Shown here piece by piece: positions 10,409 to 21,240 of a stretch of 51,000 nt of DNA. Location of the stretch: contig NC_135550.1 in the NCBI RefSeq assembly GCF_964340395.1, positions 8,753,864 to 8,804,863 of the forward strand, read 5' to 3'. The translations under genes and the position numbers were made by a program. The first letter of the stretch is position 1; each line of letters begins with the position of its first letter. Under the pieces are notes generated by a model that was given only the letters and a program-made list of their open reading frames with translations, searched no databases and was not told the DNA's origin. This DNA comes from Glandiceps talaboti (taxonomy: Eukaryota; Hemichordata; Enteropneusta; Spengelidae).

Positions 10409-12001
10409 CTGAATTTCAAAATAGAAAAATGATAGGACATTAGCATCATTATCATATTGGATCCTGGAGAGGATGGGTAGTTTATTCAGTTTTGTGACTT
10501 TTGAAACAGTATTAGAGGGTAGGCGACAGCAGTCAGCTTAGTCTGGGTTACCCAGACTGTCGTCTTTAGGCATTTCACCCTAGCGAGAATAATCTGGGTA
10601 TTTACAATATCACCTATTGCAAGGAGCAATATGGCCGCTGTCGAGATCTTGGCCAGTCACTGATTGGACAACAATGATTCAGAATTTTCATTTTCATCAA
10701 CTCTGTATATATTTAACTGCAATCATGGTATAAACGTCCTTTCTTTGAAGAATTAACCTAACTACTCTTAGCATGATTTGTGACCATTTGAGTACTACAT
10801 ACTATATATTAGGTCATGTTGTGGGTCAGCCTCTCCATGCAGCCATCTTGTAGACATTATATTGTAATATCACAGACTCTTGCTTGGTGGGTGAAGCCCC
10901 AACAATGCGAGTCCGGATAACAGAGTCTACTGTCAGCTTTGCTTCTCTATGCCAAAGATGGCTACCAGGACAGATACCTTAGTCTGGCCATTGGCGGAAA
11001 CCGTACTAAGCCTGCGACCTGCTAGAAAGTCCAGCAGCTCCTTCACTGGCGACCGTGGGACTGGGATGCCTGTCCCACCTAGTAGCCATTTTTGCTCTAG
11101 AGAAAGAAGCGTGCTGGTTCATTGAAGAAACATCACAAAAGTGCGAGATTTGAATGAGAATTTCAATTACACAGGGTCAGATGCGGGATTACGTACGGCG
11201 ATCACCCGGAACAAAAAAATCCACACAACACAATGGAAATAGAGTTGAATGAAGACATATAGCCGCTTTCACCACATCAGATTTTAATCAGATTGATCAT
11301 GACCAGTCCTGTAGAAAGTGGGTAATGATTGACCCCACACTGCGACACCGTTCATTGACAGTGGACGTTCCATCTCAGGGAGTTTTTGCAATTATAGCTA
11401 TATCATATTTATTCAGTTTAGGATGCACCACTACAATGCTAGCCAATTGTACCAGAGATCACTTGAACTTTAGGGAATTAGCTTAGTAGACATCACACCG
11501 CTTTTTACCCAAAGCATGAGTTAACACCATAAGGAGAGCAGTGCATGTAGTATCTGTTTTATTCACTCGTCCCTCTGCAATCAAAGTGCCAAGCTCTTCT
11601 TGCTCTCCCACAAGTGTCTACTCATTTATCGTCATTAAAGTTCACATTTACATCAAACGAATATGAATGGCTGAATAATAAATTAATGTACACCATATAA
11701 AACTCGTGAGGAGGAGTTGTCATATCCTTCGACCATTCCCAAAAACATTCAATATGACAAATGATCAATATGAATGCTAGTTATATACGAGATGTGAACT
11801 GTTTTCTTAACTGACTTATTAATTATTAATCTTGTGGCCTCATTTCCTAGTCTTGAGTAAGGTTTATTGACTTTTCAATCACAGTACGGCATAACATAGT
11901 CAAAATATGGAATTCGATAAAATTATGAATGTCATTGGTAACAGTATTACTGAATGAATCTTCATGAAACGCTAATATCAAAGACAGAAAGTTGTGTTTA
12001 C
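10409..12001. other. Intron 7-8 of ABCC gene B
   Basis: About 1.6 kb of mostly unique-looking intron. At 11273-11295 it contains a 22-base string identical to the terminal inverted repeat of the MITE at 44547-44703, without a partner arm nearby. No other element was recognised. Confidence 0.6.
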
Positions 12002-12164
12002 CTGTAAAAGAAACCACTTTACCCAAGCTAAATATGTATTTGAGTTCACTTTGACGTATGCTGCTTATTTTCTCAGCTAAACGTTCTTCCCAGCCATACA
12101 GCTTTAACAACTTTATTCCCTGGAATATCTCATTTGATAGCTGTATTCTTCTATCGCTTTCAAT
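12002..12164 (-). CDS. SUR-like ABCC transporter B, exon 7 (LLKLYGWE motif)
   Basis: Reads IESDRRIQLSNEIFQGIKLL followed by KLYGWEERLAEKISSIRQSE. IKLLKLYGWE is the most conserved landmark of ABCC TMD1 (SUR1: GIKLLKLYAWE; MRPs: GIKVLKLYAWE), in the intracellular extension that couples to the NBDs. Acceptor ATATTTTCAG|ATT, donor TTTACAG|GTAAAC, leaving phase 1, which fits the 41-nt exon 8. Confidence 0.95.
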
Positions 12165-12633
12165 CTGAAAATATAGATTTTGTCCATAATCAGTGTACTA
12201 TGAAATGAAGTATTACACAGAAGGTTCCCTGCGCAGATAATCAGTTGGTTGAAGAGTGCGGTGTGGTTTTCCTATTTTGGATCTTGCAAGAGAGGCAGGC
12301 AAGGGTATTCACGCACTGAAAAAATCCTGGTACCAGAGAAGTGAAGTTGAACGCAAAGTGCATAGTATATACTGGTACGGACACTATAGGCGAGCCTGTA
12401 CCGGTCAGCGACAGTATAGTACTTATCACAAAACAATGGCATCCAAAAAGGTGTTTGATGTTGACAGAAGCCTTAAATACAATTAAAAGGCTAATATGAA
12501 ATTTATTGCGGGACCTTTGTCGACAATTATATCAAGTTGGCTGGCCATGATTGATTCTTTGACTTAATTAAGCAATACTTGAGTTATTCTTGAGATTCTT
12601 TTGAGACAAGGAGAACAAGTTTATTTCACTTAC

Positions 12634-12771
12634 CAATGCGTTTTTTTGAGAGATGTTTCCTCTGTATGATACCATTAGCTGTATCGGGATTATTATAATA
12701 AAAACTAAAGAAGTCCCTATAATGGCAGACACACCCAATTCTTGAACCAATATAATGATAACAGTTATGGT
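12634..12771 (-). CDS. SUR-like ABCC transporter B, exon 6 (TMD1 helices)
   Basis: 46 codons: TITVIIILVQELGVSAIIGT then SLVFIIIIPIQLMVSYRGNI and SQKNAL. It matches the SUR1 [20 protein letters not shown] region: two transmembrane helices and the start of an intracellular loop. Acceptor CATATTATAG|ACC, donor TTG|GTAAGT, phase 0/0. Confidence 0.92.
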
Positions 12772-12856
12772 CTATAATATGAGAAATATATATTGTATAT
12801 TTTAAAAAAAAGTTTTAACAACCATTTCTGATTTGTTTTTTTTTGGCGGGGGTTGG

Positions 12857-12887
<31 letters not shown>

Positions 12888-12930
12888 TTGTTAATGTTGT
12901 TGTTGTTGTTGTTGTTTTTTTTTTTTTGCT
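12857..12930. repeat. (TTG)n and poly-T microsatellite
   Basis: Repeated GTT triplets, interrupted once, followed by a T run. Confidence 0.96.
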
Positions 12931-13208
12931 TGGGTGTTTTAAAACTCCAGCGACAGAAAAATGAAACTGCGACAAACGGGACTAAATGTATCCGTTTCTT
13001 CTATCAAAGAAGGTAACGTATGACGAGCAATGATGTACGTACTCTGTACTTAATGTCTAATTTTGATACTAAGCTAAAGGCACATTGTTCTTGGATACAT
13101 ATTCAAATAAAGCGTACAGCGTTTGTTGTAAAAAGACTTGCATTCTATTTACACTTACAAACGTATTGGCTGAAATAAGTAAATTAATCTACACGTATTT
13201 TCACTAAC

Positions 13209-13364
13209 CGTAATGATACTAGGTATAGCAACAGCCATGACACGTCCAAACAAAATTAAAGAGTTACAGTCTACTGCAAGGAGATTTGTTATTTGGCCTA
13301 CATTGACACCAGTGCTGAGCAAAGACGATGTTGAAAGACGTAACAACTTCTCGTATATAGCCAT
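13209..13364 (-). CDS. SUR-like ABCC transporter B, exon 5 (TMD1 intracellular loop)
   Basis: 52 codons starting MAIYEKLLRLSTSSL and then VNVGQITNLLAVDCNSLI. SUR1 has [20 protein letters not shown] followed by GQICNLVAIDTNQL: this is the first long intracellular loop that contacts the NBDs (LRLS; GQI-NL-A-D). The internal ATG is not a translation start, since the exon joins in frame to exon 4. Acceptor TTATTTTCATAG|ATG, donor ACG|GTTAGT, phase 0/0. Confidence 0.94.
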
Positions 13365-13430
13365 CTATGAAAATAAATAATTAATTGTATCATTGTAGTC
13401 AGCTTATATAACTTGGATTTGGGTGAGTTG

Positions 13431-13545
13431 ATTGGTTGGTTGGTTGGTTGGTTGGTTGGTTGGATGGAAGGATGGATGGATGGATGGATTGAATGATGGA
13501 TGGATGGATGGATGGATGGATGGGTGGGTGGATGAATGGATTGTT
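13431..13545. repeat. (GGTT)n(GGAT)n microsatellite
   Basis: GGTT tetramers change to GGAT tetramers with a few variants. Confidence 0.96.
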
Positions 13546-13860
13546 GGATGGATATTCAATGACTGTCAACGGGCTTTTAGCCAGTAAATCATATTAGTAT
13601 TTCATGTCGATGTTTTTCTTAATAGCATGTAGGAAAATGTCAGCGTTATGCTGTAATACTGGACCATCTATGTACACATCTTTTTAAATTGTCTGCATGC
13701 TCTAACTACTACAATACTATGTCGACTCAGGTTTACTTCCATATACATCTAATTGTGTATCATGCAAGTGGAATGTATACACTGACAGCTTAGACTTGAG
13801 CCACAGTTACAGGCTTCGCCAGTTAAAGACAAGGATACAAATATTTTGTTGTTATCTTAC

Positions 13861-14013
13861 TTTCAAAGCTGATACATTCTTGATACTCAAATCATTAGCC
13901 AGCAGCATAGAATAGGCCCAAAGTACAAGTCTTGCTAATTCAGAAACGCAAATCATAGTTGCTAGAACAAATCCATTAGAGAAGAATTCTTCAACTGACA
14001 CATATGAAGTATC
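13861..14013 (-). CDS. SUR-like ABCC transporter B, exon 4 (TMD1)
   Basis: 51 codons: DTSYVSVEEFFSNGFVLATM followed by ICVSELARLVLWAYSMLLAN and DLSIKNVSALK. It fits the SUR1 segment from GFVSSQEFLANAYVLAVLLF into ETGINLRGAI, with one transmembrane helix and the conserved G/S-L/I-R/K-x-A motif at its end. Acceptor ATATTGCAG|GAT, donor AAA|GTAAGA, phase 0/0. Confidence 0.92.
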
Positions 14014-15366
14014 CTGCAATATCAATAGATTCATTCGTTACTTTTTGTCTTGCAAAGTCTTCAGAATAACAAATTTAAAGAGTAGCAATGTGTAGCCATT
14101 AGCACAACATAACTATACAGTCAACATAGCTTCGGTAGCAGAGACTGTCATCGCTGGGGGCTTTTTTACGAGGCCAAACAGACGAGACTAATTATGCAAA
14201 TGTGTCATTTAAGTACGTCAACAAGTTCTGTATGAAACATGCGATTTGTTATTAATGTATGTACGCTGTATATATGAAATTCTCAGGTTGTATTTTTAAG
14301 ATATTGCTTAATTACCGAAAAGCATTTATCATCTAAAGGTGTCCGTTATTATTATGAATGTAGGAACCAAATTATATTAATTTTGGAACTTAGATTCTTA
14401 ATGCATTGCCTAATTTCCAAAAATCACTTATCAAGCAAACGCTGTCAATCCTCAGTTATAAGAACTAAAGCAACAATCTTTATGGGCCATGCGTGCTTTG
14501 GTGTAAATATATAATCAAATCAATCAATCAATCAATCAAAATAATTTGTAGAGCGCCAAAATCCATGCAAAGTTCTGTTCAGGGGCGCTGGATGGTTAAT
14601 CCACACCATAGGCTTTACAAAACAAATGTGTCTTCAGTTTTCTTTTGAAACAATCAATAGTTGGTGCAAGTTTAATGTCAGTTGGCAGTGAATTCCAGAG
14701 CTTTGGAGCAGCATAAGCGAAAGAACGTCCACCGTAGTTGATTTGCTTGTAACTTGTTGTCGTAAGAAGGTTTTTGTCCTTTGAGCGTAAGGTGCGAGCT
14801 GGTATGTATACTTGTATAAGGTCGGAAATGTACTCCGGTGTAAGACCATGGATTGCTTTGTAAGTCAGGAGTAAGATCTTGTAGTCGATTCTAGAACGAA
14901 CTGGTAACCAATGGAGTTTGATGAGAGTATATTTCTTTGACCGGGTGATGATTCTTGCAGCTGTGTTTTGTGCGCGCTGAAGTTGGTTTGTGACTGATTC
15001 AGGGAGACCATACAGTAAAGAATTACAGTTATACAACTTTTTGGCTCGTCTCTATTGTTCAAAGCATGCTCTCTTTTTCTGTTACCGTACACTTTTCACT
15101 TATTAATTATAAATTCAAGTTAATCGGACTGCTTTCAACAAAGAAAAAGGCCGCTACAAGTTAACTCAAACAAAGAAAGAGTCCACACCAAGTTAACCCA
15201 AAGAAAGAAAGAGTCCGCAGTTTAGTTATTCTCAACAATTGGGAATATATCAATGTTAACGAGGTAATACAAAAAGAAACAATCTGACAGGTGTACACAA
15301 CCAATGAAAACAAAGAAGCTCGAAACCAGGTGAAGTGCATTTAATAATGAAAATACAATACACAAT

Positions 15367-15819
15367 TCAAAATGTAATTTGAATCTTCGTGTTCTCTTTG
15401 ACTACATTTATTGTAACTGGTGACGATTCAACAATCGAATCCTTCGATGCAGTGTTACATTCAACAGTCTCACTGGAACTGCTTTCAGAAAGACGTAGGG
15501 TAGATCCTACCTGCACTTCTTTCCATACAGTAACACCCCATCGTGTCGCCTTGCGAGTGGCTGGTGGAACACGTGCTTTCTGGTATTCCTCCACTTTGGT
15601 GTTGTCAACCGGAGGTAGAAACCGAAATTCTTTTTGTATGTCAGTTAACTTAAAATCTTCAGCATCATCTACGTCGACCTGGGATAGAAAATATTCCCTA
15701 TTCCAATTGATTACAGACTTTTGGAGCGACATAATACGAGACGAGGGAACGAACACTTCGACGACGGTTCGACTGTGGTGTCTGACGAGGAGACACAATG
15801 CTGCCACACCCGAATACAC
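15367..15819 (-). CDS. Exon-like frame resembling DUF3504/Crypton-type N-terminus
   Basis: A 150-codon open frame with a plausible core: REYFLSQVDVDDAEDFKLTD, then PPVDNTKVEEYQKARVPPAT and RKATRWGVTVWKEVQ. The 'T-x-K/R-x-x-x-x-W-x-V-x-V-W/F-x-x-W/V' pattern recalls the short N-terminal domain before DUF3504 in ZMYM/QRICH1-like and Crypton-derived proteins of invertebrates. CAG|GTAGGA directly after KEVQ would make a good donor, so the real coding part may end near 15508 and the rest be read-through. It lies wholly inside the LINE insertion, so it is a captured exon or part of a non-autonomous element. No recombinase catalytic domain was found. The family call is tentative. Confidence 0.4.
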   Translation of the reverse strand: MYSGVAALCLLVRHHSRTVVEVFVPSSRIMSLQKSVINWNREYFLSQVDVDDAEDFKLTDIQKEFRFLPPVDNTKVEEYQKARVPPATRKATRWGVTVWKEVQVGSTLRLSESSSSETVECNTASKDSIVESSPVTINVVKENTKIQITF

Positions 15820-16027
15820 ACGTGTGTCTAATTATAATACTACCACCTGTTAAACTAAAATGTTCTATTTTTGATTGTCTAAACTCAGTGTTCTCAATTC
15901 AAGCAAATGACAACGTGTTGTAAAACAGTCCCATCAATTGTAATTTACATAACGTGCTGCTGCGTTCATTGCCAGGGAGGAAGTCGCTTGAAAACTACAA
16001 AACTCGCCAAATTCGCAGTATAACTTC

Positions 16028-16188
16028 GTTATAGTACGTGTCCTCGGACATTTACTGTTTTTATTCGGACAGTTTTGGTTAACCCATCAGTTATTTTGTC
16101 CTCGGCTGCGCCTCGGACAAAATAACAGACGGGTTAACCAAAACTGTCCGAATAAAAACAGTAAATGTCCTCTGACACGTACTATAAC
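16028..16188. repeat. Fold-back palindrome, arms about 75 bp
   Basis: 'ttatagtacgtgtcctcggacat...ggttaaccc' is mirrored by 'gggttaacc...atgtcctctgacacgtactataa' with few mismatches. The centre reads GTCCTCGGCTGCGCCTCGGA. It could fold into a long hairpin. It forms one end of the insertion in the LINE. Confidence 0.93.
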
Positions 16189-17460
16189 TATCAGTAATCA
16201 AGTTTAGTGGATACAACAGCATGAATTAAAGTAGAGCAATCCGCACTTGAGACGTATTGACGTATAGATCCAATGCGGCGGAGATGACAGTACATTGATT
16301 TACATGTATTCTTGATGTGCTGGTTATACATGTGGATATTGTCAAAGAGTACACCCAAATTTCGTGCTGTTGTAACTGGTGTGATAGACGCAGAACCAAT
16401 ATTGACGGAACGAACAGGATCTGGGAGCTGATTGAATTTTGAGCGAAAACAAGAACTTCAGTTTTGCTGTCATTGAGCTGTAATTTATTAAGTGTCATCC
16501 ATACCTTGATATCATGGATGCAGGACTCCATACTGTGAATAGCAGTTGGTGAATCTTGATGGGAGAACGCAAGGTATAGCTCATTATCATCAGCATACTG
16601 ATGAAACTTTAAGTTATGGCGACGAATCAGATTACCGATTGGTGCTGTATAAATTGTGAATAAAAGGGGACCGAGGACGGACCCTTGAGGCACCCCGTAT
16701 TTGAGAGCTGAAGGTTCACCAATGTGACGTTTTCGATTTTTACTGCCTGGTATCTGTTTTTGAGGTAGGATTCAAACCATTTCAATGGTGTACCCGTGAT
16801 GCCGAGATTTGATAGCCTATTTAGGAGTAAACTGTGGTCGATTGTATCGAATGCCGCCGAGAGGTCGAGTAAGATCAGTATGACGTATTTTCCAGAGTCC
16901 AGTGATGTACATAATGTCACTATGAACTTTCAGAAGGGCTGTTTCGGTGCTGTGATACTTGCGGTACGCTGACTGAAGTGGCTCTAGAAGTGAATTCTCG
17001 TTGAGATAGCTGTTAATCTGTGAGGCAACTATTTTCTCAAGAACTTTGGACAGAAATGGTAGGTTAGAAACGGGTCGATAGTTCTTTAAAATGTTTTGAT
17101 CTAGGGATGGTTTTTTCAGCAGAGGTGTGACAATGGCTGACTTGAACATGGATGGAACCTCACCAGTTTGTAGAGATAGGTTTATAACATTTGCAATGAA
17201 TGGGAGAAGTGGATCAAGACATTGTTTCAGCAGTGATGTAGGAATCGGATCAAGAGAGCATGACTTGGTGGGTGATTGCATGATAAATATATAAATTCAT
17301 ACAACCAAATATCATTATTTACGCATATTACTCATTCGTAATGATCATGCTATATTTACCAAAACTCAAACAGTTTTCGTGATCCCATAAGGAAAATATG
17401 TATCAATTTAAAATAATACAGTATTGCTATATGTAATTTCCAGAGACAGACAGACGCACA

Positions 17461-17485
17461 CGCAAGCGCCCGCCCGCGCGCGCGC

Positions 17486-17526
<41 letters not shown>

Positions 17527-17556
17527 CCAGTAATGGACTGAAAATGCTCCCGAAGG
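17461..17556. repeat. CG/CA microsatellite plus short duplicated tail
   Basis: (CG)n-(CA)n is followed by 'cacgagccagtaatggact' and 'aaaatgctc'. The same tail follows the CA run at 18100-18125, so the microsatellite and tail were copied together. Confidence 0.85.
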
Positions 17557-17939
17557 GTAAGGTTCTCAAGGAATTAACAATGTTTGAATCATAATACGAC
17601 GTATGCTACTTATTTCATAATTAACCACACAGTGCGTAAATTGCTTATCTGTAATCTGTGAATTATTTGCAATTAATAAAAATTCTTCTTTCAACATATA
17701 AACTACAAAACAAACAGGCTGCAGTTTTCCAAACTGCAGATTCCAGTGTAGTAAGTCACATGTCGCAGTTATGAAATTGAACATTGCAGTTAACTATTTA
17801 ACAAGTCGTGGGTCATCAGTGGATCATCTTGATCATCATGAACAATTCTTAATCTAAACACCTCTAAGAACGTTCTCCAAACAATTTTCAGGAGGAGTTT
17901 AAGTTTAATCACATTTTGTGACCCAAATTACACATCGGT

Positions 17940-18023
17940 GATTTGAAAAATTTCCAAACACCCAATGTAATATACCCATCAAATATCATGGCAATCGATC
18001 CAGTGGTTTTTGGCTTTAAGTTG

Positions 18024-18102
<79 letters not shown>

Positions 18103-18182
18103 CCAGTAATGGACTAAAAATGCTCGCGCACGCACGCACGCAGACAGACAGACAGACAGACAGACAGATGGACCGACAGACA
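17940..18182. repeat. Microsatellite-linked repeat with (CA)n and (GACA)n
   Basis: 'aaatatcatggcaatcgat' and 'ccagtggtttttg' form the conserved module. It runs into (CA)n at 18027-18099, then the 'gagccagtaatggact' tail, then GCAC and GACA repeats to 18182. Confidence 0.85.
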
Positions 18183-18865
18183 CTTTGCCATGCCTATAGC
18201 ACTACTGAACCTTACCAATTCAGTTGTGCTAAAAATCAAATAAGTTACATACTAAGAATATAATATTTAATCAAACCAAAATCAAACATATCTCATCCCT
18301 TGTGTGTTTCTAGCGTATGTCCTGATATATTTGTGGATTAAAATACTAAAATATTACGGAGCCTTCAGTAATTACGAGCGGGAAGGTCCGGCCGGGAATC
18401 AGGATTTTACAAATCGGTTCTCAGGGGAGGGCAATGTTTGAAAATGGAATTAAGAGAGGGTCACATTCTAAATGCCTTTGCTTGTAGTACAACGATGTTC
18501 GACCAATTGTATCTCTTAGGCTGTCTCAAGCTGTGCTTTAACGAACTACTACTAGCAGCAAGTGTATCTGTTGATCACAGTGTAATCTCTCACTCCCTGA
18601 TGTCTTTTTCTTTCTTTCTTTGGAAATGGGGAGAGCAATATTTTAGAGAAGGGAAATTGAGGAAGAGCCACTTGTTCGAAAAGGGAATTGGGGAGAGGTC
18701 ACATTGTAAGAAATACATCGTTTTTTTTTTAATATTCTTAAGCCCAGCCCTTATAATTACTGAAAGCTTTCTTACCCAAGGAACCTGAGGGTTGCTACTG
18801 GACTCATCAGCTCAATTTTCAAACAATCTACACAAAAATAACATCTTAAAATACAAGATACTTAC
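18183..18865. other. Intron part, no gene recognised
   Basis: The 117-codon plus-strand open frame around 18438-18788 has no recognisable motif. Its phrases ('ggggagggcaatgtttgaaaatgg', 'attgaggaagagcc', 'attggggagaggtcacattg') look like an internally repeated non-coding sequence. Confidence 0.5.
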
Positions 18866-19057
18866 GTAAGTTACATGCTTGTCGTAGTAATATTCTGTGG
18901 CATAATTTATTATTCTTGGTATTGTTAATGAAGGTAGCATAGATATTGTATCACTACAAACCCTCATCAGAAAACTGTGAAACAAACTGAAGCGATGGAT
19001 GCGAAACATTACTCTCCCTAAAGAAGGTACGGCATCTTGCCTGGACGTACACTTTTT
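18866..19057 (-). CDS. SUR-like ABCC transporter B, exon 3 (start of TMD1)
   Basis: 64 codons: KKCTSRQDAVPSLGRVMFRI then HRFSLFHSFLMRVCSDTISM and LPSLTIPRIINYATEYYYDK. It matches the first TMD1 helix of SUR1 ([20 protein letters not shown] then GPLCIFGIVDHL), with the P-L-x-I/I-P-R-I helix end typical of ABCC. Acceptor GTTCTATTTCCAG|AAA, donor TAC|GTAAGT, phase 0/0. It therefore joins directly to exon 2 (CIEK|KKCT) and exon 4. Confidence 0.9.
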
Positions 19058-19339
19058 CTGGAAATAGAACAGGGTAGTGCTCGTTAAGACAAGACTTTTA
19101 TACCAAAAGGTGACAAAAACTAGTAGTGAAAGTCCCTTCAAATACTTAACTGATTGATGAAATAAATTCCTTTATTACATTTTGGCTCAGAGGGATATGT
19201 TCAGGATCAAATATATTATACTAATAGAAAGGCCATAGCTGATAATATAGGAACATATATTTGAATAAATCTTTGATTTCCTTTTGTTCTTGGACTACTG
19301 TACAAATGTTGCATGTTTGTATGACCCTTGTTGCATATC

Positions 19340-21240
19340 AACTTTAGGCACAATTTGAAAGAAACTTGCTGCACTTAACTACCACAAATTGTATGCAAAT
19401 AGGTCAATATGATGAAGTGACTTGATTTTGCTAACTGACCCTGAAGATCAAGGTCTTGGGAAATTATCAAGGTCCTTAAACATATATTGCCCCTGATTAT
19501 ATTGGAGTAGACAAGTGAGTGAAGTATCTGTGTCATATATGGTCCCGAGGCTGCACAAATCACTGATATTTGCAGTAAAGATGGCTGCGATTAAGTTTGT
19601 ACAAGTCTTTGTCGAAAACATATATACCAACGTTTGAACTAACCAACACATATTCTGAATGTTAAGAAGAACATGGCCGCCATTCAGTTGGACTATTGTG
19701 AAGGTTACAAAATAAAGTTATGTACATATGAACTTCAGTATCTGACAGTTATGCCAGGTTGATTGAAACCGATCAATGCATGTCAGAGGTGTACATGAAC
19801 ACTTCGAATATTTTGGATCATTTGATCTTGAACATAAAAAGCAAGGTCAATGTTCAAGATCTAATTAGATAGTTCATCATAGATAACATGGGTATCGGAC
19901 ATTCAAATAAAGTGGCTATATATTAAGCTCCCAGAGTTTGTGGGCAAAATGTCAAATTTTAGGAAAAATATCGCCGCCATTATGGAAGATCACAAAACAA
20001 AGTAAAACATAACTAGACTAGAGTATCTGACATTTGTACCAGGTTTGGTTGAAATCGGCATGTGTAACAATTTTCAACACCGACAGCCATATAGAGCATA
20101 GTAAAAAAGTTCATGAGGTTGGCAACTTCAATAATGTAGTAATCTTCTATGACACTCAACCAGGTTACTTTTTTCATGTGTGATCTTTTCAATTTATTCA
20201 CCACATCGCCATCTAGTAGTGAACAGTAGTCATCGTCAGTTGGTCCTCGGGAAGTCATGTTGCAGAATTGCAGACATGGAAAAGGTAATTTAGTTGTGTA
20301 TCAAAGAACATTTCTGCACTACACAGCACGGATCTGCATTAAATTGTGTTTTACTAGATTCTACCACACGTTTTTTACTGACCTATCAAATTACTCAGTG
20401 CTAAAACAAAAATCACGAAACCTGAAACGAATTGTTGTTTGGCTGGCTGGCTGGACAAAAATCTTACTAAGATTGCTACTTTTTTATCTTCTGGTGCAAC
20501 AAAAGCCGCACCAACATTGCTTATCATCAGGAGTGACATACATCTTACCCAACATTGCTACTATTTCTTTGCATTTAGACAGTTACTTGACTAAAATGTA
20601 ATAATTTTACATCTATTCTTCTCACGTCAGATAATAGCATATGCAGATTTTATGTTTGAACAGACAATAACATGTAGCAAGGTTGGAAGGATTTTTGTCG
20701 AGACAGAAGATGCGATCTAAGATTTCGTAATTTTAGTTGTAAGTCATCTTATTACGTCATCTTGATCACCTTTGAATATTTTAACTTGAAAGTGGCAGTT
20801 TAAGGTCAAAGGTTAAGATCTCATTAGAAAGCTCAATATGTGTAATATGGGTCAACACACTATATTGATGTCTTTATCAATAATTTGTGGGCAAAATGTG
20901 AATTTTCAATATAGATATGACCGCCATTTGACTATTACTGCGAAGGTCACAAAGCATAAGTTACGTGCATATGCTAACTACAGCTACTATCTTTTATGTG
21001 TGTCTGGTTTGCTTGAATTTGGCCTGTGTATATCAGATGTGTACAATACACTTTAAACACTTCTGACAATTTGAATGATTATAGAGGTTCAAATGTCAAG
21101 GTTTCATTAGAAGGTTCACCATAGATAATATGGGTGTACACACTCAAATAGGGTGTTTCTCTATTAAACTTGTGTTTAGGTGGGCCAATGCATGTTTGAG
21201 ATGCAGGTGAATACGGACGGACAAATGAACGGGACCTAAG
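19340..21240. repeat. ~300-bp intronic repeat units (GCCGCCAT/AGGTCA-like motifs)
   Basis: A diverged unit recurs with about 300 bp spacing. Each carries a 'gatcaaggtc'-type string, 'tagttcatcatagataacatgggt', 'attcaaataaagt', 'tttgtgggcaaaatgt', 'atggccgccatt' (near 19672, 19972 and, as tgaccgccattt, 20920), 'gaaggtcacaaa' and 'tatctgaca..t.gtaccaggttt'. Part of the stretch (20100-20640) does not follow the pattern and may be an insertion. A similar family is at 22300-22620 and 50520-51000. Confidence 0.7.

Larger units (their letters stand above)
15030..16191. mobile_element. 1.16-kb insertion inside the L2-like LINE
   Basis: The LINE reading frame stops at LDY (16192 side) and resumes at CNSLLYG (15029 side). 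CAGT is present on both sides (15026-15029 and 16192-16195); taking out 15030-16191 and one CAGT gives TAC-TGT-AAT, so LDY-CNS is restored in frame. Over seven bases the flanks are CAGTTAT/CAGTAAT, one mismatch. There are no matching terminal inverted repeats. One end consists of a long palindrome (16028-16188); the interior has an exon-like frame (15367-15819) and about three 30-bp units rich in AAAGAAAGAGTCC near 15140-15215. The element class is unresolved. Confidence 0.8.
14515..17282 (-). mobile_element. L2/CR1-like LINE, 5'-truncated, decayed, interrupted
   Basis: On the minus strand RT-domain pieces run from 17281 to 16201: DPIPTSLLKQCLDPL, NYRPVSNLPFLSKVLEKIV, QSAYRKYHSTETALL, LLDLSAAFDTIDHSLL, VPQGSVLGPLLF and HQYADDNELYLAF (the YADD catalytic core). 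They are in three frames, so frameshifts are present. The C-terminal part follows at 15029-14596: CNSLLYGLP, LQRAQNTAARII, LHWLPVRSRIDYKILLLTYK and FAYAAPKLWNSLP. The 3' end is (TTGAT)n near 14515-14545, typical of L2/CR1 elements. The endonuclease half is missing. The element lies in the intron between ABCC exons 3 and 4 and carries a separate insertion at 15030-16191. Confidence 0.9.

Noticed and set aside
15389-15853. 154-codon plus-strand open frame
   Set aside because: It is antisense to the better supported DUF3504-like frame and has no motif of its own.
17566-17784. 72-codon minus-strand frame as a possible ABCC exon
   Set aside because: It does not match any ABCC segment, and exons 3 and 4 already join in phase without it.
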